Positions 14,585 through 23,187 are shown, numbered from the stretch's first letter. The stretch is DNA of 35,581 nt from a virus (IMGVR_UViG_3300046467_001114:1-35581), one strand, 5' to 3'. Program-made: numbers and translations. The notes: generated by a model not told the origin, from the letters alone.

Positions 14585-15654
14585 AAACCATATTCAATAT
14601 GAAGAGTGTAGACCCAATGAATCAACCTCTGTTTTTAGGAAAAGACTTGGGTGTCCAAAGGTATGACATCATCAAGTATCCTGTTTTTAAAAATCTTGAC
14701 AACCGACAAATGATGAATTTCTGGCGTCCAGAAGAAATCGAACTCAAAAAAGATAGAGGCGATTTCAAAGAGATGTCTGATAACGAGCAGTTTATCTTTA
14801 CGTCCAACCTGAAATATCAAACCGTGCTTGATAGCGTGATTTGTCGTGGCGTCCCAACCCTATTGCAATATGTAACAAATACAGAACTAGAAGCCTGCAT
14901 GATGACTTGGCAGTTTTTTGAAAAAATCCACAGCCAGAGCTATTCGTATATTATTCAAAATGTGTATGCCGACACCAAAGAAGTGTTTGAGGGGATATAC
15001 GAAGACAAAGAGATCATGAAAAGAGCAAGCAGTGCCATTGAAGATTATAACAATTTGATGGGCATGGCTTGTGACACTACGAAATTAGCTGATCTAAAGA
15101 AACAAATTTATATGACACTCATCAGCATCAATATCCTTGAGGCTGTGAGATTTTACGTTAGCTTCGTATGCTCCTTTGCATTTGCCGAAAACAAAAAAAT
15201 GGCTGGCAATGCGGATATTATAAAGCTAATAAAGCGTGATGAAGCATTACACCTGTCTAATACCCAAGAAATGCTAAAGATTCTGCACCAAGAAGAAAGC
15301 GAAGGGTTTATCAAGACGGCAAAACAGTGTGAGACGGCAGCCGCCACGCTGTTCGACAGGGCTGCACAAGAGGAGAAAGAATGGGCGTCCTACCTGTTCA
15401 AGGATGGCTCTATTATTGGGTTAAACGAAACCGTACTGCATCAATATGTTGACTGGTTATGCATGTCTCGCAGAAAAGCTATTGGCCTTCCTTACGCCAC
15501 TACCGGCAAAAATCCGATAGCCGGATGGACTGAGCCATGGATGAATAGCGAGGCCGTGCAGGTTGCACCGCAAGAGCACGAAATCACCAGCTACAAAATT
15601 GGTGCTAGCACTAACGACTTGGAAGACGCAGACTTCGGAGACATAGAACTGTGA
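14581..15654 (+). CDS. nrdB: Ribonucleoside-diphosphate reductase class I, small (beta) subunit
   Basis: This 357-aa protein makes the diiron-tyrosyl radical used by NrdA. All expected residues can be seen: the Asp ligand in LKYQTVLDSV, Glu/His ligands and radical Tyr in FEKIHSQSYSYI, the Glu in INILEAVRFYVSF, and the Glu/His pair in KRDEALHLS. The acidic C-terminus (DLEDADFGDIEL) is the tail that docks onto NrdA. Presence of the tyrosine makes it class Ia/b-like, not a tyrosine-free type. It starts by ATGA overlap with the preceding oxidoreductase, with AGGG seven bases upstream. Its stop overlaps a GTG that opens a very small frame. Confidence 0.97.
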   Translation: MKTIFNMKSVDPMNQPLFLGKDLGVQRYDIIKYPVFKNLDNRQMMNFWRPEEIELKKDRGDFKEMSDNEQFIFTSNLKYQTVLDSVICRGVPTLLQYVTNTELEACMMTWQFFEKIHSQSYSYIIQNVYADTKEVFEGIYEDKEIMKRASSAIEDYNNLMGMACDTTKLADLKKQIYMTLISINILEAVRFYVSFVCSFAFAENKKMAGNADIIKLIKRDEALHLSNTQEMLKILHQEESEGFIKTAKQCETAAATLFDRAAQEEKEWASYLFKDGSIIGLNETVLHQYVDWLCMSRRKAIGLPYATTGKNPIAGWTEPWMNSEAVQVAPQEHEITSYKIGASTNDLEDADFGDIEL

Positions 15655-15743
15655 AGGACCGTAAGGGCAAGATGATAGATGGGATTTTTGTGAAGAAGGC
15701 AGACGAACAGCAACACACTTACCACAAAAAGGCATACCCATGA
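15651..15743 (+). CDS. Putative 30-aa peptide between nrdB and phoH
   Basis: A GTG at 15651 overlaps the nrdB stop (GTGA), and the frame ends at 15743 overlapping the phoH start (ATGA). It fills the gap exactly, which argues for translation. The peptide is hydrophilic and basic (KDRKGKMIDGIFVKKADEQQ) with no membrane segment. Its function is unknown. Alternatively the frame simply keeps ribosomes moving into phoH. Confidence 0.45.
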   Translation: MKDRKGKMIDGIFVKKADEQQHTYHKKAYP

Positions 15744-16405
15744 GAGAAAAATCATCGAGACGCCAAAATAAAACAAAGAACAAGATCATTACCCTAGAGG
15801 GCAAGACACCTAACCAAAAAGATTACATCAGAACCATTATAGACAAGGATGTCGTTTTTTGTTCTGGCCCCGCTGGGTCGGGCAAGTCATTTATTGCGTC
15901 AGGGGTTGCAGCAGAGCACTTGCACGCAGGCAAAATAGAGAAAATAATAGTCACCAGACCCTTGGTCTGTGCTGGAAAAGATTTGGGCTCTTTACCCGGT
16001 GAACTTTTTGAGAAAATAGCTCCCTATCAAGGACCAGTTCAGGAGAACTTGAAATATTTTTTAACCCAAGCTTTTTATGGGCTGTATGTTAACGGGGGTA
16101 AGATATGCTATGCACCGCTAGAAACTATGAGGGGTGCCACTTTTCATAACGCCTATATGCTGCTAGACGAAGCACAAAACTGCACCTTTGAGCAGATAAA
16201 AATGTTCATCACAAGAATGGGTCACAACTCTAAGGTACTAATCAATGGCGACATAGGCCAAACCGACCTGAAAAGTAAAAGCGGGTTGCAGGAATGTATC
16301 AACCGCTTGAGCGGTGTAGACGGCGTGGGCATTTGTAGACTAGCCTACTCTGACATACAGCGTAATGGTTTGCTGGGTAAAATTTTACAGGCCCTAGAGG
16401 CATAA
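15740..16405 (+). CDS. phoH: PhoH-like ATPase
   Basis: This 221-aa protein has the PhoH fold, an ATPase related to the helicase motor core. Walker A is FCSGPAGSGKSFIASG (about residues 36-50) and Walker B is AYMLLDEAQNC, followed by an MFITRMG segment and a DIGQTDL motif typical of PhoH. PhoH genes are very common in large phages. The protein is linked to RNA processing or phosphate stress, but its phage role is not settled. The gene follows nrdB through a tiny overlapping frame and lies upstream of recombination genes. Confidence 0.93.
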   Translation: MREKSSRRQNKTKNKIITLEGKTPNQKDYIRTIIDKDVVFCSGPAGSGKSFIASGVAAEHLHAGKIEKIIVTRPLVCAGKDLGSLPGELFEKIAPYQGPVQENLKYFLTQAFYGLYVNGGKICYAPLETMRGATFHNAYMLLDEAQNCTFEQIKMFITRMGHNSKVLINGDIGQTDLKSKSGLQECINRLSGVDGVGICRLAYSDIQRNGLLGKILQALEA

Positions 16406-16425
16406 TACGCAATGGAGGAGAAAAA

Positions 16426-16746
16426 ATGAAATACGTTGAAGAGCACATTCCAACCGAAGAGCAAGCAGAAATTCTTTTTAACAAGAACGCCAAACGCATA
16501 AATCCTGACACAAAAGAGCAAAGTTGCTCAAAAGTCGTTGTAAAAAACGACCGAGAGACCTATTATATAAGGGTGCATCAAGGGGTGCCTTACGACCCGT
16601 TACATTTATACGGGAAAAAAATCCAAGACCTAGAGACCAAGATGATGCAGGTCTCCAAAGACACGTTTGACTTTTACATGATGTACCTAAACACTAACAA
16701 TTCCATCTATATAACAAGAGCCAGAAGGGGACTATTCAATGACTAA
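16426..16746 (+). CDS. Hypothetical protein
   Basis: I do not recognise this 106-aa soluble protein. It is charged, with a likely helical N-terminus (EEQAEILFNKNAKRINPD), a central strand pair (KVVVKNDRETYYIRVHQG) and a helical C-terminal part ending IYITRARRGLFND. An excellent GGAGGAG ribosome site precedes the ATG. It overlaps the next gene by 8 bases. Position between phoH and the recombinase suggests a DNA metabolism accessory role, which is only inference. Confidence 0.62.
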   Translation: MKYVEEHIPTEEQAEILFNKNAKRINPDTKEQSCSKVVVKNDRETYYIRVHQGVPYDPLHLYGKKIQDLETKMMQVSKDTFDFYMMYLNTNNSIYITRARRGLFND

Positions 16747-17035
16747 AAAGGGACCACTCAGCAAATCAGAGAAATTTTACATCAAAAGCTTTTGTGAAGA
16801 ACATGATATACAAACTCTGTGCAAAGACTTAGACAGGGCACAGCCCATAGTGAAGAAGCATATTGAAAAGTGTAAGAAAAGCACGCACTCTCCAGCAGAT
16901 ATCAGCGAGCAGTTTGCTCGTAGCGGCGGCTCTACTGTTATGACCCCCAATGCATCAGAGATGGCAGATGGCATGAGGGGCAAATTTCCCGACCAAGGCG
17001 TTCGCGGTAAGCAATGTGTGACGAAAATTAAATGA
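16739..17035 (+). CDS. Hypothetical protein with helix-turn-helix-like N-terminus
   Basis: This 98-aa basic protein has an N-terminal region (LSKSEKFYIKSFCEEHD, then QTLCKDLDRAQPIVKKHIEK) whose helix spacing resembles a DNA-binding helix-turn-helix. The C-terminal half looks disordered (ARSGGSTVMTPNASEMADG). AAGGGG lies nine bases before the ATG, and both ends overlap neighbouring genes. A small DNA-binding regulator or scaffold is possible; no family is recognised. Confidence 0.58.
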   Translation: MTKKGPLSKSEKFYIKSFCEEHDIQTLCKDLDRAQPIVKKHIEKCKKSTHSPADISEQFARSGGSTVMTPNASEMADGMRGKFPDQGVRGKQCVTKIK

Positions 17036-17451
17036 ATAATGAAAAGTGGCTCAAGGCATACCGAACGAATAAAGATGCCATCTGGATAAAATGCAGACTT
17101 ACCAATGGTGAAGAACATTTTTATGCTCACCATGTGGGCTGGATGATCCTTAAGGATGTATGTCATGATAAGAATGTGTTTGTAGAAGAACTTTACCTAC
17201 AGTTTCGATCACATGAGGTGGAGGTAGATGTCAAGGATGCTGAGGCGATATATTTGATACGATCCGTGATGGGACAGATGGGTAACAAGACTCATCAATA
17301 TTATACAACGGGGAGGCTAAAAGGCGGTAAGATGCACAAGCAGATGTGGCTGATCCCTGAACTTATTGTTGAAAAGGAATTATGTGATGAACTCGACGAA
17401 TGCTTTGAGGAGGCTATCATCTACAATGAAAAAGCGAAAGAGAACCAATAA
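17032..17451 (+). CDS. Hypothetical protein
   Basis: This 139-aa protein is of unknown function. It begins with an aromatic-rich beta-like region (DAIWIKCRLTNGEEHFYAHH), continues with mixed strands and helices, and ends in an acidic helical tail (CDELDECFEEAIIYNEKAKE). No membrane helix or catalytic motif is apparent. It starts by ATGA overlap with the preceding gene and overlaps the next by 26 bases, all within the recombination and replication transcript. Confidence 0.58.
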   Translation: MNNEKWLKAYRTNKDAIWIKCRLTNGEEHFYAHHVGWMILKDVCHDKNVFVEELYLQFRSHEVEVDVKDAEAIYLIRSVMGQMGNKTHQYYTTGRLKGGKMHKQMWLIPELIVEKELCDELDECFEEAIIYNEKAKENQ

Positions 17452-17893
17452 GAGCAAATACAAGCACGAAAGCACTGGAGACCACTGTACGTGTGCTGCA
17501 TATGTCGCAGAAATAATGTGCAAGAATAAGGCAGAATACCAAAACCAAGGCTCTTTGCCATTTAAATTCTGGAATACTGAACCTTGGAAGCACACATTTC
17601 AATATCAGGTAACATTAGCCAATAAGATTCTTAGCGACAAGAGAATCAGCGAGCAAGCCCTAGTTAAAGCGATACATTCTAGAGAGTTTCAGCGAGCAAA
17701 TATTTTTTCATTGAAACACCCAAAAGCCATTGAGATAATAAAAAAGTACGACACGCTCTTAGCTCAAGACTCGGGGAAGTCGCAAGACTTAGAAGTAAAA
17801 AACAACGCAGTGTCTAGGAAAAAGACTTTTGGCAAGAGGACGCCATTAAATAAGCTCAGGAGCATGGATCTATATGCCGAAGAAGAAGAATAG
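17426..17893 (+). CDS. Hypothetical basic protein upstream of the recombinase
   Basis: This 155-aa protein is strongly basic at both ends (MKKRKRTNKSKYKHE and SRKKTFGKRTPLNKLRSMD). A central segment with GSLPFKFWNTEPWKHTFQYQ precedes a helical stretch. Two cysteines in HCTCAAYVAEIMC could bind metal but no full site is clear. I start it at 17426, 12 bases after GAGGAGG; an earlier ATG (17366) would lengthen the overlap to 86 bases. Its stop overlaps the RecA-like gene by 20 bases. Genes like this often sit beside recA in large phages; the function is unknown. Confidence 0.58.
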   Translation: MKKRKRTNKSKYKHESTGDHCTCAAYVAEIMCKNKAEYQNQGSLPFKFWNTEPWKHTFQYQVTLANKILSDKRISEQALVKAIHSREFQRANIFSLKHPKAIEIIKKYDTLLAQDSGKSQDLEVKNNAVSRKKTFGKRTPLNKLRSMDLYAEEEE

Positions 17894-18986
17894 AGTTACG
17901 TTTGAAGACGACATTGTAAGTAACCAGATAAATAGTAAATATGGGGACATCATCGAATCTGGCAGTAAGGTTTTAGCCAGCTTAGAGGAATTTAATGTAC
18001 TAGGCATCTCCCCAGCCTTGGATATTGCTCTTGGTGGTGGAATACGTGAGGGCAGTTGTGTAGTAATTACCGGCGACCCCAAGACAGGAAAAACCACCAC
18101 AGCACTTTATTTTGCAGCTAAAGCACAAAAGCTAGGGAAAAAGGTTTACTATTTTAACACTGAAGGCCGATTGACTAAAGAAAATTTTACAGGCATTAAA
18201 GGGCTCAATATTGATGAGATTAAAATTGTTCAGGCGACCGACAACCAGCCAATGGTATCAGCCGAGAAATTCTTAAACACCCTAGAGGCTCACGTCAAGG
18301 GCACACCGGATCTCGTTGCAATTGTAGACTCTACGTCGAACATGGTTCCGCAGGACGAGCTAGACGGAGAAATTCGCACTGGTGTTCGCAACGCCTTGCC
18401 TCGCCTATTGGCCATGTTCTTGAAGCGTATCAGTAACGACGTGTGTAGGACAAAAGCTATTTTGATTTTTGTTACCCACAACATTGCCAACACGGGGGGT
18501 AGTAGGTGGGCACCATCAAAGATGGCTGATTGCGGAAATATGCTCCAATTTCAGGCGGGAACAAATATGGTCATTACCCACAGGGGTAAGTGGGACGCGA
18601 CCACTGACAGCGGCAAAGATGTTGGTCAAGTTGCCAACTGGGTAATTAAAACTTCCGCCGCCGGAGGTATACCCAATGCTATCGCAACAAGCTGGATTAG
18701 GTACGGCATAGGTATCGATGAAGTACAGGAAATAGCACAGATAGCCAATGAGTTTGCCTTAATCAAGCGTAGTGGGGCGTGGTATACGCTCAGCACCGCC
18801 ATAGAGAATAAAGATGACCCAACCATAAAAAGCTGGCTCCTAGACAATGAGATTAACCCAGACTCGCAAGAAGACATAGAGAAAGCCTTTAAATATCAAG
18901 GCATGGAGAGGCTTACTACATTCTTGGAAAACAACGAAACGATCACTAATTTTGTATACGATCAGATTAAAGAAATTTTACTGTGA
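17874..18986 (+). CDS. RecA/UvsX-like recombinase
   Basis: The 370-aa protein should form filaments on single-stranded DNA and catalyse strand exchange in phage repair and replication. The RecA core is visible: LDIALGGGIREGSCVVITGD leads into the Walker A motif GDPKTGKTT (G67-T75), Walker B is in LVAIVDSTSN (D152), and the L1/L2 region lies around ARTGVRN-like and NTGGSRWAPSK segments. It is longer than minimal RecA at the C-terminus, where an acidic helical extension replaces the usual domain. It is followed through a GTGA overlap by a small nuclease, a common recombination pairing. Family confident; choice between RecA and UvsX subgroups not made. Confidence 0.88.
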   Translation: MPKKKNRVTFEDDIVSNQINSKYGDIIESGSKVLASLEEFNVLGISPALDIALGGGIREGSCVVITGDPKTGKTTTALYFAAKAQKLGKKVYYFNTEGRLTKENFTGIKGLNIDEIKIVQATDNQPMVSAEKFLNTLEAHVKGTPDLVAIVDSTSNMVPQDELDGEIRTGVRNALPRLLAMFLKRISNDVCRTKAILIFVTHNIANTGGSRWAPSKMADCGNMLQFQAGTNMVITHRGKWDATTDSGKDVGQVANWVIKTSAAGGIPNAIATSWIRYGIGIDEVQEIAQIANEFALIKRSGAWYTLSTAIENKDDPTIKSWLLDNEINPDSQEDIEKAFKYQGMERLTTFLENNETITNFVYDQIKEILL

Positions 18987-19402
18987 GGGTCGTAGGATTA
19001 AATGGCAGAGAATACCATCTTGACCTTAAGAAGTATATGAATAATAACAGGCAGAAAGTGTCGCAATACCACTCTCGTGCTGGTGAAATAATACGTGACG
19101 TTTTTCATGGCCACAACATTCTAGAAGAAGTGAAACTTCCTGGCTCTACGAATCCTGCAAAAAGATCCGTTTTGTACCTTGACTTTTTCATTCCGAGTGT
19201 TAAAATAGGCGTAGAAGTTCACGGCGAACAACATTATGAGTACATCCCATTTTTTCACAAAAGTAAAGCGGGCTTTTTACGCTCGCAAGCTAGAGATAGA
19301 GCCAAGGCAGAATGGTGCGAAGTCAATCAAATCGAACTTGTAGTATTAAAATACGACGCCGCCGGAGGTGATTGGAGGAAACAACTTGAAGGCCGCCAAT
19401 GA
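18983..19402 (+). CDS. Small PD-(D/E)XK-like endonuclease
   Basis: This 139-aa protein has a restriction-endonuclease-like core: a conserved Glu in the helix SRAGEIIRDVFHG, an acidic strand YLDFFIP, then GVEVHGEQHYEY with the Glu and a Gln/His in place of the usual Lys. A helix with RDRAKAEWCEVN and a final strand IELVVLKYD complete the fold, as in Vsr- and resolvase-like nucleases. Position directly after the recombinase suggests processing of recombination intermediates. GTG at 18983 overlaps the previous stop (GTGA). The exact substrate is unknown. Confidence 0.72.
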   Translation: MRVVGLNGREYHLDLKKYMNNNRQKVSQYHSRAGEIIRDVFHGHNILEEVKLPGSTNPAKRSVLYLDFFIPSVKIGVEVHGEQHYEYIPFFHKSKAGFLRSQARDRAKAEWCEVNQIELVVLKYDAAGGDWRKQLEGRQ

Positions 19403-19850
19403 GAGGTTAAAAGATTTTTTGGATGGCATAAATAACTATTTGTCATGTAAGAATTTATTGCCCACCGCGTTTCATCCCGAATTTGCAATAGCCGAGACGC
19501 TGTCTCTCGAACAGCTAGACAAACTGACACAAAGCGAATGCTTTAGTTATGCTTACATGCTTTACCAATATGCCGATCACGTCTCTTCCGAGAGGGCCAA
19601 GCAAGACACGGTCGTGCGTTGGTGTGAGGATAATTTAAACAAAGTCATCGCTGGTGAGATGGAAGACATGTCGCACGTTATAGCTAAGCACGAGATGAAG
19701 GTGGCCAACATTTTAAGGACTAACGATTTGGCCAACAACATTAATAATTGGAAAACTGTTGCAGAAAGCAGACTTGCAAGCTTAAGTAGTAGAGAATACA
19801 GTGTTAGAAGAAAGGCAGACTGTCTCATGGAGAAAGGTAAAAGAAAATGA
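19386..19850 (+). CDS. Hypothetical helical protein
   Basis: This 154-aa protein is predicted to be almost entirely helical (for example LSLEQLDKLTQSECFSYAYM) with a basic C-terminus (RRKADCLMEKGKRK). No catalytic motif is seen. I choose TTG at 19386 because GGAGGA lies six bases upstream; an in-frame GTG at 19368 sits directly against the GGAG. It overlaps both the nuclease gene (17 bases) and the zinc-ribbon gene (ATGA). A structural role in the replication or recombination complex is a guess from position. Confidence 0.6.
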   Translation: MKAANERLKDFLDGINNYLSCKNLLPTAFHPEFAIAETLSLEQLDKLTQSECFSYAYMLYQYADHVSSERAKQDTVVRWCEDNLNKVIAGEMEDMSHVIAKHEMKVANILRTNDLANNINNWKTVAESRLASLSSREYSVRRKADCLMEKGKRK

Positions 19851-20266
19851 GGTTTTTACACAAGTTTGAAGCATTTTTAGAAGGACTATCGAATGAACAG
19901 TTACAAAACTTGAATGAAGTAGCTGAGCAAATGATGCAAACTAGATCAGAATCTTCGTCAGATTCTACAGAAAAAGGTACGCACGGTGGCAACGGCAACG
20001 GCAATGTCGCTGAAGACTTCAAGGTAACACGAACTGAAAAAATTAACGATAACAGAAAGACTCCAGTGAAATTTAAAAAGAACGAGTGGGAAGATACCGG
20101 CGAATCTAGCGACGTGGAAACCCCTAATTTTGAAAAAACCCCCCGTAAGAGATCTAAGCCGAACAAGCGGCATGTGGAATGCCATGTTTGTGGAAGAGAA
20201 TTCTCTATCAATGAAAATCTTATCTATGGTGAGTTTCATAGGTGTAATCGCTGTACAGGAAAATAA
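19847..20266 (+). CDS. Protein with C-terminal zinc-ribbon
   Basis: This 139-aa protein has an N-terminal helical segment (LEGLSNEQLQNLNEVAEQMM), a long polar and probably disordered middle rich in Ser, Asn and Lys, and a C-terminal CxxC...CxxC module (ECHVCGREF and FHRCNRCTGK) that should bind one zinc. This suits nucleic-acid or protein contact. A stretch at 20107-20141 in the disordered part is nearly identical to DNA inside the cytidylyltransferase gene at 30434-30468, read there in another frame. It lies directly before the replicative helicase gene, so a loading or accessory role is plausible but unproven. Confidence 0.68.
   Translation: MRFLHKFEAFLEGLSNEQLQNLNEVAEQMMQTRSESSSDSTEKGTHGGNGNGNVAEDFKVTRTEKINDNRKTPVKFKKNEWEDTGESSDVETPNFEKTPRKRSKPNKRHVECHVCGREFSINENLIYGEFHRCNRCTGK
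20107..20141 (+). repeat. 35-bp dispersed repeat, copy A
   Basis: This segment matches 30434-30468 with only two mismatches in 35 bases; the last 26 bases (20116-20141, ending in TTTTGAAAAAACCC) are identical. Copy A encodes the disordered ETPNFEKTP stretch of the zinc-ribbon protein. The two copies are read in different frames, so shared protein function does not explain the identity. Confidence 0.9.
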
Positions 20267-20269
20267 CCA

Positions 20270-21715
20270 ATGAATCCGCAGCTATCAGACGTGGGTGCAG
20301 AACGTGCCGTACTAGCAGGTTTGTTCACCTATGGCTTGGAATCTTATGTAGAAATATCGGACCTGCTTGACCACAGCAGCTTTGGGCATCAAAACAATCA
20401 AGTAATCTACAAGTGTATTGAAAAAGTTCTACAGAATGAGGCTGAAGTTGATTTACCGGCTATTCTATCAGCAGCCGAACAACTCAATCTTGCTGAAACA
20501 GTAAACACTCGACAAGAGCTAGAGTACATTAACTCATTGATGGAGTTCCCCATCAAAAAAGACAATGTAGTCTATTTTGCTGCACAGATAAAAAAGTTTG
20601 AGTTTGCTAGAAAAATCAAAAGCCTAACGTCTAAAATATCTAGGGATATAGACTCTATTAATGGCGATGAGTCTATAGATGAGATAATAGGTCTTGTAGA
20701 AAATCCTATCATGGAATTTCTACGAGAAGACGATGTAGGTCATAAGCCAGAGCGTCTCGGAGAAGGCATAGAAGAGTATTTAGAGTTCCTAACAGAGAAT
20801 AAATGCGACCAGATTGGTGTCCCCACAGGGTTTCCCCGATATGATGCCTCCATCGGCGGCGGCTTACGCAGAAAATGTGTAGACCTAGTTTCCGCTCGCC
20901 CAAAAGTGGGCAAGAGTGTGTTCGCTGACAATGTAGCCCTTAACATTGCTGGCCAAGGTATCCCAGTTTTAATGCTGGATACCGAAATGTCTAAAGAAGA
21001 CCATTTAAATCGGATTATAGCTAACCTCAGCAGGGTGCCAATTAACGAGGTGGCCACTGGAAGTTTTACCGATGATGATGAACAGACAATAAGTGTAAAG
21101 GGGGCCATAGAACAGATCAAAAACATCCCTTACACATACATTAGTGTCGCTGGGGCTCCCTTTGAACAAATTGTGAATGCGATCAAAAGATGGATTATGC
21201 AAGAGGTGGGACAAGATGAATCTGGACGCACCAATGAGTGCGTTGTTATCTATGATTACCTTAAGTTAATGTCGTCCGCTTCTATTACTAACAACATACA
21301 AGAATATCAAGCTTTGGGGTTCCAGATCGCGTCATTGCACAATCTGTCAGTTAAATATGACTTCCCGTGCCTGTCTTTTGTTCAACTAAACAGAGACGGT
21401 ATTACACGCGAAACTACCGACACGGTTAGCGGTTCTGATAGATTAATATGGCTATGCACCTCGTTCTCTATCTTTAAGGTCAAATCTCCCGAGGAGCTAG
21501 CCGAAAATGGCCCAAATGCAGGCAACCGCAAGCTGGTTCCTGTTGTGTGCAGGCATGGCCCAGGGATGGAAGATGGGAATTATATTAACATGAGGATGCT
21601 TGGCGAACACGCATGTTTAACCGAGCTACGAACGAGAGATGAATTTCGTGTGGCTCCAGATTCTGACGGGGCAATAGAAGGCTCTGATCTACCATTTGAC
21701 TTGGAGAATGAGTAA
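20270..21715 (+). CDS. DnaB-type replicative helicase
   Basis: The 481-aa protein should unwind DNA at the phage replication fork as a hexamer. An N-terminal helical domain (DVGAERAVLAGLFTYG, residues 5-100) resembles that of DnaB. The RecA-like motor follows, with Walker A in VSARPKVGKSVFADN (about residues 205-219), LMLDTEMSKEDHLNRI, a Walker B region CVVIYDYLKLMS, and a VQLNRDG motif with a following RLIWLC segment. The acidic C-terminus is slightly extended. It follows the zinc-ribbon gene by 3 bases and overlaps the cupin gene (TAATG). Primase, polymerase and recombinase genes in the window complete a replisome. Confidence 0.93.
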   Translation: MNPQLSDVGAERAVLAGLFTYGLESYVEISDLLDHSSFGHQNNQVIYKCIEKVLQNEAEVDLPAILSAAEQLNLAETVNTRQELEYINSLMEFPIKKDNVVYFAAQIKKFEFARKIKSLTSKISRDIDSINGDESIDEIIGLVENPIMEFLREDDVGHKPERLGEGIEEYLEFLTENKCDQIGVPTGFPRYDASIGGGLRRKCVDLVSARPKVGKSVFADNVALNIAGQGIPVLMLDTEMSKEDHLNRIIANLSRVPINEVATGSFTDDDEQTISVKGAIEQIKNIPYTYISVAGAPFEQIVNAIKRWIMQEVGQDESGRTNECVVIYDYLKLMSSASITNNIQEYQALGFQIASLHNLSVKYDFPCLSFVQLNRDGITRETTDTVSGSDRLIWLCTSFSIFKVKSPEELAENGPNAGNRKLVPVVCRHGPGMEDGNYINMRMLGEHACLTELRTRDEFRVAPDSDGAIEGSDLPFDLENE

Positions 21716-22089
21716 TGCCGGTATTGAAGAAGATTCTACTAAGTAGGTTTGAAAAGCCTTGGGGGAAATATGAAGATATATACAGGGAAGACGGGATTGT
21801 GCTAAAAAAAATAACAGTCAATCCCAAGCAGCGTCTTTCGCTACAAACGCACCAGCAAAGAGCAGAATTTTGGGTGGTAGTGGACGGCGAGTGTCTATGC
21901 GAGCTTGGGTCAAGTATTCAGCGACTCAGGAAATGGGATACTATCCAAATTGAGATGGGTCAACTACATCGCTTAATCAACGACACAAACGAGCCATGTG
22001 ATGTCATAGAGCTTCAGTTTGGGTTCTGCACAGAGAGCGACATCGTAAGACACGAAGACGACTATTTAAGAACAGAGCCTCCGTTCTAA
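21715..22089 (+). CDS. Cupin, mannose-6-phosphate isomerase type II-like
   Basis: This 124-aa single-domain cupin matches the C-terminal isomerase domain of bifunctional ManC/AlgA-type proteins: FEKPWGKYEDIYR, then LKKITVNPKQRLSLQTHQQR with the metal-binding Gln/His, and GQLHRLIND with the second His. It would interconvert mannose-6-phosphate and fructose-6-phosphate, supplying a nucleotide-sugar route. The guanylyltransferase domain is absent. It starts by TAATG overlap with the helicase gene, with GGAG eight bases before. Other sugar-binding cupins are possible, but the motif order is characteristic. Confidence 0.82.
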   Translation: MPVLKKILLSRFEKPWGKYEDIYREDGIVLKKITVNPKQRLSLQTHQQRAEFWVVVDGECLCELGSSIQRLRKWDTIQIEMGQLHRLINDTNEPCDVIELQFGFCTESDIVRHEDDYLRTEPPF

Positions 22090-22098
22090 GGGTCAAAT

Positions 22099-23187
22099 AT
22101 GAATATTGATCACGAAGTTAAACTGGATTTTGATGATGTCTTACTCGTTCCACAGCGGTCACGAGCCGCTAGCCGAAAACAGGTGCAATTGAAACGAAAT
22201 TTTAAGTTTTACCACTCCGACAAAGAGTGGGGTGGTGTTCCTGTCATGGCTGCTAACATGGACACAACTGGAACATTTGCAATGGGCCGCAGTCTATCTC
22301 GACACAGCATGGTGACATGCATACATAAGCACTACTCCTTAGAGGAGTACCTCAAGGGCTTCGCACCCGCTACTGATCATGTCCTCTCTCCTGATCGTGT
22401 CTGGTACAGTCTAGGCATTAAAGACAGAGATCTACAAAAGCTAATCGATTTTGTGCACCAAGCAAACTTCGTCCCTAACATTTGTGTTGATGCTGCCAAT
22501 GGGTACACTGACAATTTTGTAGAATTTTGTTCCGAGGTGCGTCGTAAATTTAATCGCTTGGACTCGCAGCATTCCCCGATCATAATGGCCGGAAACGTCT
22601 GTAGCCCAGAGATGGTTCAAGAGCTTATCCTACACGGAGGGGTCGACATGGTAAAAATCGGTATCGGCCCCGGCTCGGCGTGCACAACAAGACTAAAAAC
22701 GGGATGCGGATATCCGCAGCTCTCCTGTATTTCTGAGTGTGCCTACGCCGCCCACGGGTTACGTGCAGACTCAGGCAGGCTGGGGCTAATTTGTGCTGAC
22801 GGTGGGTGCCGCTACCCCGGAGATGTGGCTAAAGCCTTTGCTGCTGGTGCCGACTTTGTGATGCTTGGAGGAATGCTCGCTGGATCAGATGAATGCGAAG
22901 GCGAATGGGAGTACCACGGAGACGGCAGCAAAGAAAATCTATGTTTCTATGGCATGTCTTCCCAAAAAGCCCAAGAAAAACATGGAGATGGACTTCTCGA
23001 TTACCGATCTAGTGAGGGTAGAGTGGTAAAAACTCCATATCGGGGGCCAGTGAACGATGTGATTCAAGACATTCTTGGCGGTGTTAGGAGTGCGTGTGCG
23101 TACACCGGTGCTATTTGTCTAAAGGACTTCTCTAAAACCGCAAGGTTTGTGAGAGTGAACAGAACCCATAACAATCAATCCGTGTAA
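22099..23187 (+). CDS. guaC: GMP reductase (IMPDH/GMPR family)
   Basis: The 362-aa protein fits GMP reductase, which converts GMP to IMP and ammonia using NADPH. Supporting motifs are DFDDVLLVPQRS near the start, VMAANMDTTGTFAMG, the catalytic-loop VKIGIGPGSACTTRLKTG with C195, and GLICADGGCRYPGDVAKA. The absence of a CBS-domain insert and the length near 350 aa favour GMP reductase over IMP dehydrogenase. It would let the phage redirect guanine nucleotides to inosine and adenine pools. A GGGTC ribosome site precedes ATG. Phage copies are rare in my experience, so the catalytic direction should be tested. Confidence 0.85.
   Translation: MNIDHEVKLDFDDVLLVPQRSRAASRKQVQLKRNFKFYHSDKEWGGVPVMAANMDTTGTFAMGRSLSRHSMVTCIHKHYSLEEYLKGFAPATDHVLSPDRVWYSLGIKDRDLQKLIDFVHQANFVPNICVDAANGYTDNFVEFCSEVRRKFNRLDSQHSPIIMAGNVCSPEMVQELILHGGVDMVKIGIGPGSACTTRLKTGCGYPQLSCISECAYAAHGLRADSGRLGLICADGGCRYPGDVAKAFAAGADFVMLGGMLAGSDECEGEWEYHGDGSKENLCFYGMSSQKAQEKHGDGLLDYRSSEGRVVKTPYRGPVNDVIQDILGGVRSACAYTGAICLKDFSKTARFVRVNRTHNNQSV

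Noticed and set aside
18657-19370. GCCGCCGGAGGT present twice (about 18657 and 19359)
   Set aside because: Only 12 bases, and both contain common Ala/Gly codons and a ribosome-site-like core; chance or codon use explains it.
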